Shown here one piece after another: positions 62,059 through 64,000 of a stretch of DNA of 64,000 nt. The notes beneath the pieces were generated by a model. The model searched no databases, had not been told where the DNA came from, and was given only the letters and a program-made list of their open reading frames with translations. How positions within the stretch are numbered: position 1 is the first letter of the stretch; each line of letters opens with the position of its first letter. A program made the position numbers and the translations under genes. Source of the stretch: GCA-2705995 sp048267965 (GTDB lineage Bacteria; Bacteroidota; Bacteroidia; Flavobacteriales_G; Salibacteraceae); the NCBI GenBank assembly GCA_048267965.1, contig JBLWWK010000009.1, positions 51,015 through 115,014 on the forward strand, written 5' to 3'.

Positions 62059-63678
62059 ATGATAGCAGCAAACAATCTCTCATTACAATTTGGAAAACGC
62101 GTTTTATTCGATGAAGTAAACATCAAATTCACCGATGGAAATTGCTATGGTGTAATTGGTGCAAATGGAGCCGGGAAGTCTACTTTTCTGAAAATTTTAA
62201 CGGGCGAGCAAGATCCAACAGGTGGTCACATTGCGATTGAGCCAGGGAAAAGATTGGCGGTTTTAAAGCAAGATCACAATGCTTTTAACGAAAATACCGC
62301 ACTCGATACTGTAATGATGGGGCACCAAGAGTTGTACCGCATCATGAAAGAAAAAGATGCCATTTATGCTAAACCTGATTTTTCTGACGAAGATGGTATG
62401 AAGGCTTCTGAGTTAGAAGCGCAATTTGCTGAAATGGATGGCTGGAATGCTGAGCCAGATGCTGCGGCTCTTTTAAGCGGTTTGGGAATTAAAGAAGATG
62501 ATCACTATAAATTAGTGCAAGATTTAGATGGTAGCCAAAGAGTTCGTGTGTTATTGGCGCAAGCACTTTTCGGTAATCCAGATATTTTGGTACTCGATGA
62601 GCCTACCAACGACCTTGATTTGCAAACCATTACCTGGTTAGAAGATTTCTTGTTAGACTTTAAAAACACGGTGATTGTAGTTTCTCACGATCGTCACTTT
62701 TTAGATACGGTTTGTACCCACATTGCCGATATCGATTTCAGTAAAATCAAGCTATTTACCGGTAACTATACATTCTGGTACGAGTCGAGCCAATTAGCAC
62801 TGCGTCAACGTCAGCAAGCCAATAAAAAGGCTGAAGACAAGAAAAAAGAGCTACAAGAATTTATTCAACGATTTAGTGCTAATGCTTCGAAGAGTAAGCA
62901 AGCAACGAGTCGTAAAAAATTGTTAGAGAAAATCAATTTTGACGATATAGAACCTTCTACTCGTAAATATCCGGCCATTATTTTTGAGCAAGGTAGAGAA
63001 GCAGGAAATCAAATTCTAAACATCGAAGGCTTAGCTAAATCGTTAGATGGCGAGCCGCTTTTTAAAGATGTAAACATCAATGTAAACAAAGGCGATAAAA
63101 TTGCTGTAATTGGTAGAAATAGCTTGGCAGTGACGGCCTTTTTCGAAATTTTAAATGGCAATATGCAAGCCGATAGCGGTGAGTTTAGTTTTGGTCAAAC
63201 CATTACTACCGCTTACCTACCCAACAACAACGATAAATTTTTCGAGTCGAAATTAAACTTGGTAGATTGGTTGCGCCAGTTTACCGATAATCCAGAAGCT
63301 GACGATGTTTTTATTCGAGGTTTCTTGGGAAAAATGTTGTTTAGCGGAGAAGAGATTTTAAAGCAAGTAAATGTGCTTTCTGGAGGTGAAAAAGTACGTT
63401 GTATGACCTCACGCATGATGCTTCAAGAAGCCAATGTGTTAATGCTAGACGAGCCTACCAATCACCTAGATTTGGAGTCGATTCAGGCTTTTAACAATGC
63501 ATTAGCAGACTTTAAGGGCACGGTATTGTTTACGTCTCATGACCACGCTTTCACTCAAACAGTAGCGAATAGAATTATTGAAATTACACCCAATGGCTGT
63601 ATCGATAAATTAATGACCTACGATGATTATGTAAACGATGCGCGTGTGCAAGAGCAACGTGAGTCGATTTACGCTTAA
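62059..63678 (+). CDS. YbiT-like ABC-F ATPase with degenerate second P-loop
   Basis: A 539-residue ABC-F protein closely resembling YbiT in layout. The first cassette is intact at Walker A (GANGAGKST, 34-42) and Walker B (LVLDEPTNDLD), with signature LDGSQ. The linker contains RFSANASKSKQATSRKKLLEKI. The second cassette has normal LSGGEK and LMLDEPTNHLD, but its P-loop is GRNSLAVTAF (352-361): the two glycines and the lysine of GxxGxGKS/T are missing. It probably acts at the ribosome; ATP binding at the second site would be altered. Confidence 0.9.
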   Translation: MIAANNLSLQFGKRVLFDEVNIKFTDGNCYGVIGANGAGKSTFLKILTGEQDPTGGHIAIEPGKRLAVLKQDHNAFNENTALDTVMMGHQELYRIMKEKDAIYAKPDFSDEDGMKASELEAQFAEMDGWNAEPDAAALLSGLGIKEDDHYKLVQDLDGSQRVRVLLAQALFGNPDILVLDEPTNDLDLQTITWLEDFLLDFKNTVIVVSHDRHFLDTVCTHIADIDFSKIKLFTGNYTFWYESSQLALRQRQQANKKAEDKKKELQEFIQRFSANASKSKQATSRKKLLEKINFDDIEPSTRKYPAIIFEQGREAGNQILNIEGLAKSLDGEPLFKDVNINVNKGDKIAVIGRNSLAVTAFFEILNGNMQADSGEFSFGQTITTAYLPNNNDKFFESKLNLVDWLRQFTDNPEADDVFIRGFLGKMLFSGEEILKQVNVLSGGEKVRCMTSRMMLQEANVLMLDEPTNHLDLESIQAFNNALADFKGTVLFTSHDHAFTQTVANRIIEITPNGCIDKLMTYDDYVNDARVQEQRESIYA

Positions 63679-63698
63679 TTCATTGTTTTCTATTTTTT

Positions 63699-63710
63699 CG
63701 GTAGGAACCG
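63699..63710 (+). repeat. perfect intergenic copy of the dispersed 12-mer CGGTAGGAACCG
   Basis: Non-coding, between the ABC-F stop codon and its terminator hairpin; it is not part of the stem. Confidence 0.85.
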
Positions 63711-63715
63711 ATTGT

Positions 63716-63746
63716 AAGCCTTGCTAAAACATAGCAAGGCTTTTTT
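63716..63746 (+). terminator. terminator after the YbiT-like gene
   Basis: Stem AAGCCTTGCTA / TAGCAAGGCTT with a 5-nt loop, followed by TTTT. Confidence 0.8.
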
Positions 63747-63785
63747 GTTTTCTAATGGATAGAAAAAGTGATTTTTCTCTTGATT

Positions 63786-63823
63786 CAGGGCAATAGCTTG
63801 GGGAGCTATTGAGCCAGCTAGTG
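63786..63823. repeat. REP-like hairpin repeat, copy 1
   Basis: A 38-bp unit containing CAATAGCT-TGGGG-AGCTATTG (8-bp stem, 63791-63811) followed by AGCCAGCTAGTG. It repeats 85 bp later with two differences. Confidence 0.75.
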
Positions 63824-63870
63824 CGGTGGAAATAGCTAAGAAGTTTTTCTTAATTTCTTTTGGCTTGAAC

Positions 63871-63908
63871 CAGGGCAATAGCTTGGGGAGCTATTGGGCC
63901 AGCTGGTG
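63871..63908. repeat. REP-like hairpin repeat, copy 2
   Basis: Same unit with the same hairpin (63876-63896), here ending GGCCAGCTGGTG. Both copies lie in a non-coding stretch. Confidence 0.75.
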
Positions 63909-64000
63909 GGAGGGAACAAAAGTTCAAGGCTGCGTATTAGATTTTGTTGAACTACTGGCGTTCGCTCCACTACCTCACCCGAACTCGCAAACGGCATTAG
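63909..64000. other. unassigned sequence at window edge
   Basis: No gene recognised. AGTTCAA and TTGAACT form short inverted arms around 63922-63956, and the last 45 bp are GC-richer than the rest (GCGTTCGCTCC, GAACTCGCAAACGGC). It may be the beginning of a repeat or mobile element outside the window. Confidence 0.4.

Noticed and set aside
63690..63878. 62-codon minus-strand frame at the window end
   Set aside because: It runs through the terminator hairpin and the REP-like repeats; repeated peptide segments come from the repeats.
1..64000. CRISPR array, tRNA, rRNA, tmRNA or riboswitch
   Set aside because: I looked through the longer intergenic spaces and found no regular repeat-spacer pattern and no cloverleaf or known RNA consensus by eye. 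The ribD operon has no FMN riboswitch in its short leader. A covariance-model scan was not possible.

Overview
The window reads as a chromosomal segment of a Bacteroidota bacterium, most likely Flavobacteriales-like. The support is direct: type IX secretion (T9SS) C-terminal sorting domains on four predicted exported proteins, a gliding-motility-type (CHU_C-like) C-terminus, upstream -7 boxes of the Bacteroidota form TAnnTTTG, and almost no Shine-Dalgarno sequences. The DNA is AT-rich and densely coded, with many short overlaps. I see no rRNA, tRNA, CRISPR array, prophage or intact insertion sequence. The genus cannot be fixed from the sequence alone.

Layout. 1-3.7 kb: end of a DinB-like gene, a small membrane protein, a DoxD-DoxA fusion, and a TetR regulator followed by a short-chain dehydrogenase that seem to share an operator. 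3.7-8.6 kb (minus): secreted metalloprotease, YigZ, TPR membrane protein, RibD. 8.7-13.7 kb (plus): overlapping chain prmC - barrel protein - ligA - DUF6913-like - dapA. 13.8-24.8 kb: ABC-F ATPase, secreted endonuclease I, LpxL-type acyltransferase with prfC, a lipoprotein, PhoD-like phosphatase, icd, and an XRE regulator with an array of putative operators. 25-27.8 kb: two lipoproteins, CsgG/FlgO-like and LPP20/FlgP-like. 27.9-36.3 kb: a T9SS protein/HlyD/ABC ATPase/permease operon facing a sigma-54 response regulator and histidine kinase, with a candidate sigma-54 promoter and upstream activator palindrome between them. 36.4-43 kb: clpC, gyrA and a TPR protein. 43-50.4 kb: an AT-rich gene-free stretch, then YjdM/PhnA-like protein, lectin-domain surface protein, methyltransferase, SlyD-like FKBP, aldo-keto reductase and YceI lipoprotein. 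50.5-56.7 kb: ABC ATPase, ABC permease fused to an M1 aminopeptidase, small membrane protein, beta-propeller lipoprotein. 56.8-63.7 kb: acetyltransferase, App1-like phosphatase, lipid kinase, envelope proteins and a YbiT-like ABC-F. The last 250 bp carry two REP-like hairpins.

Most genes are housekeeping or envelope functions. The strongest unexplained signal is not a gene. A 12-bp sequence, CGGTAGGAACCG, and close variants are scattered through coding and non-coding DNA alike. By manual count the 9-mer GGTAGGAAC occurs at least 23 times on either strand, against about 0.5 expected by chance. Inside genes it is read in several frames (Val-Gly-Thr, Val-Pro-Thr, Gly-Ser-Tyr), so protein sequence does not explain it. 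Close pairs are inverted. It behaves like a genome-wide DNA signal (uptake, recombination, nucleoid or methylation), and I do not recognise it as a described element.
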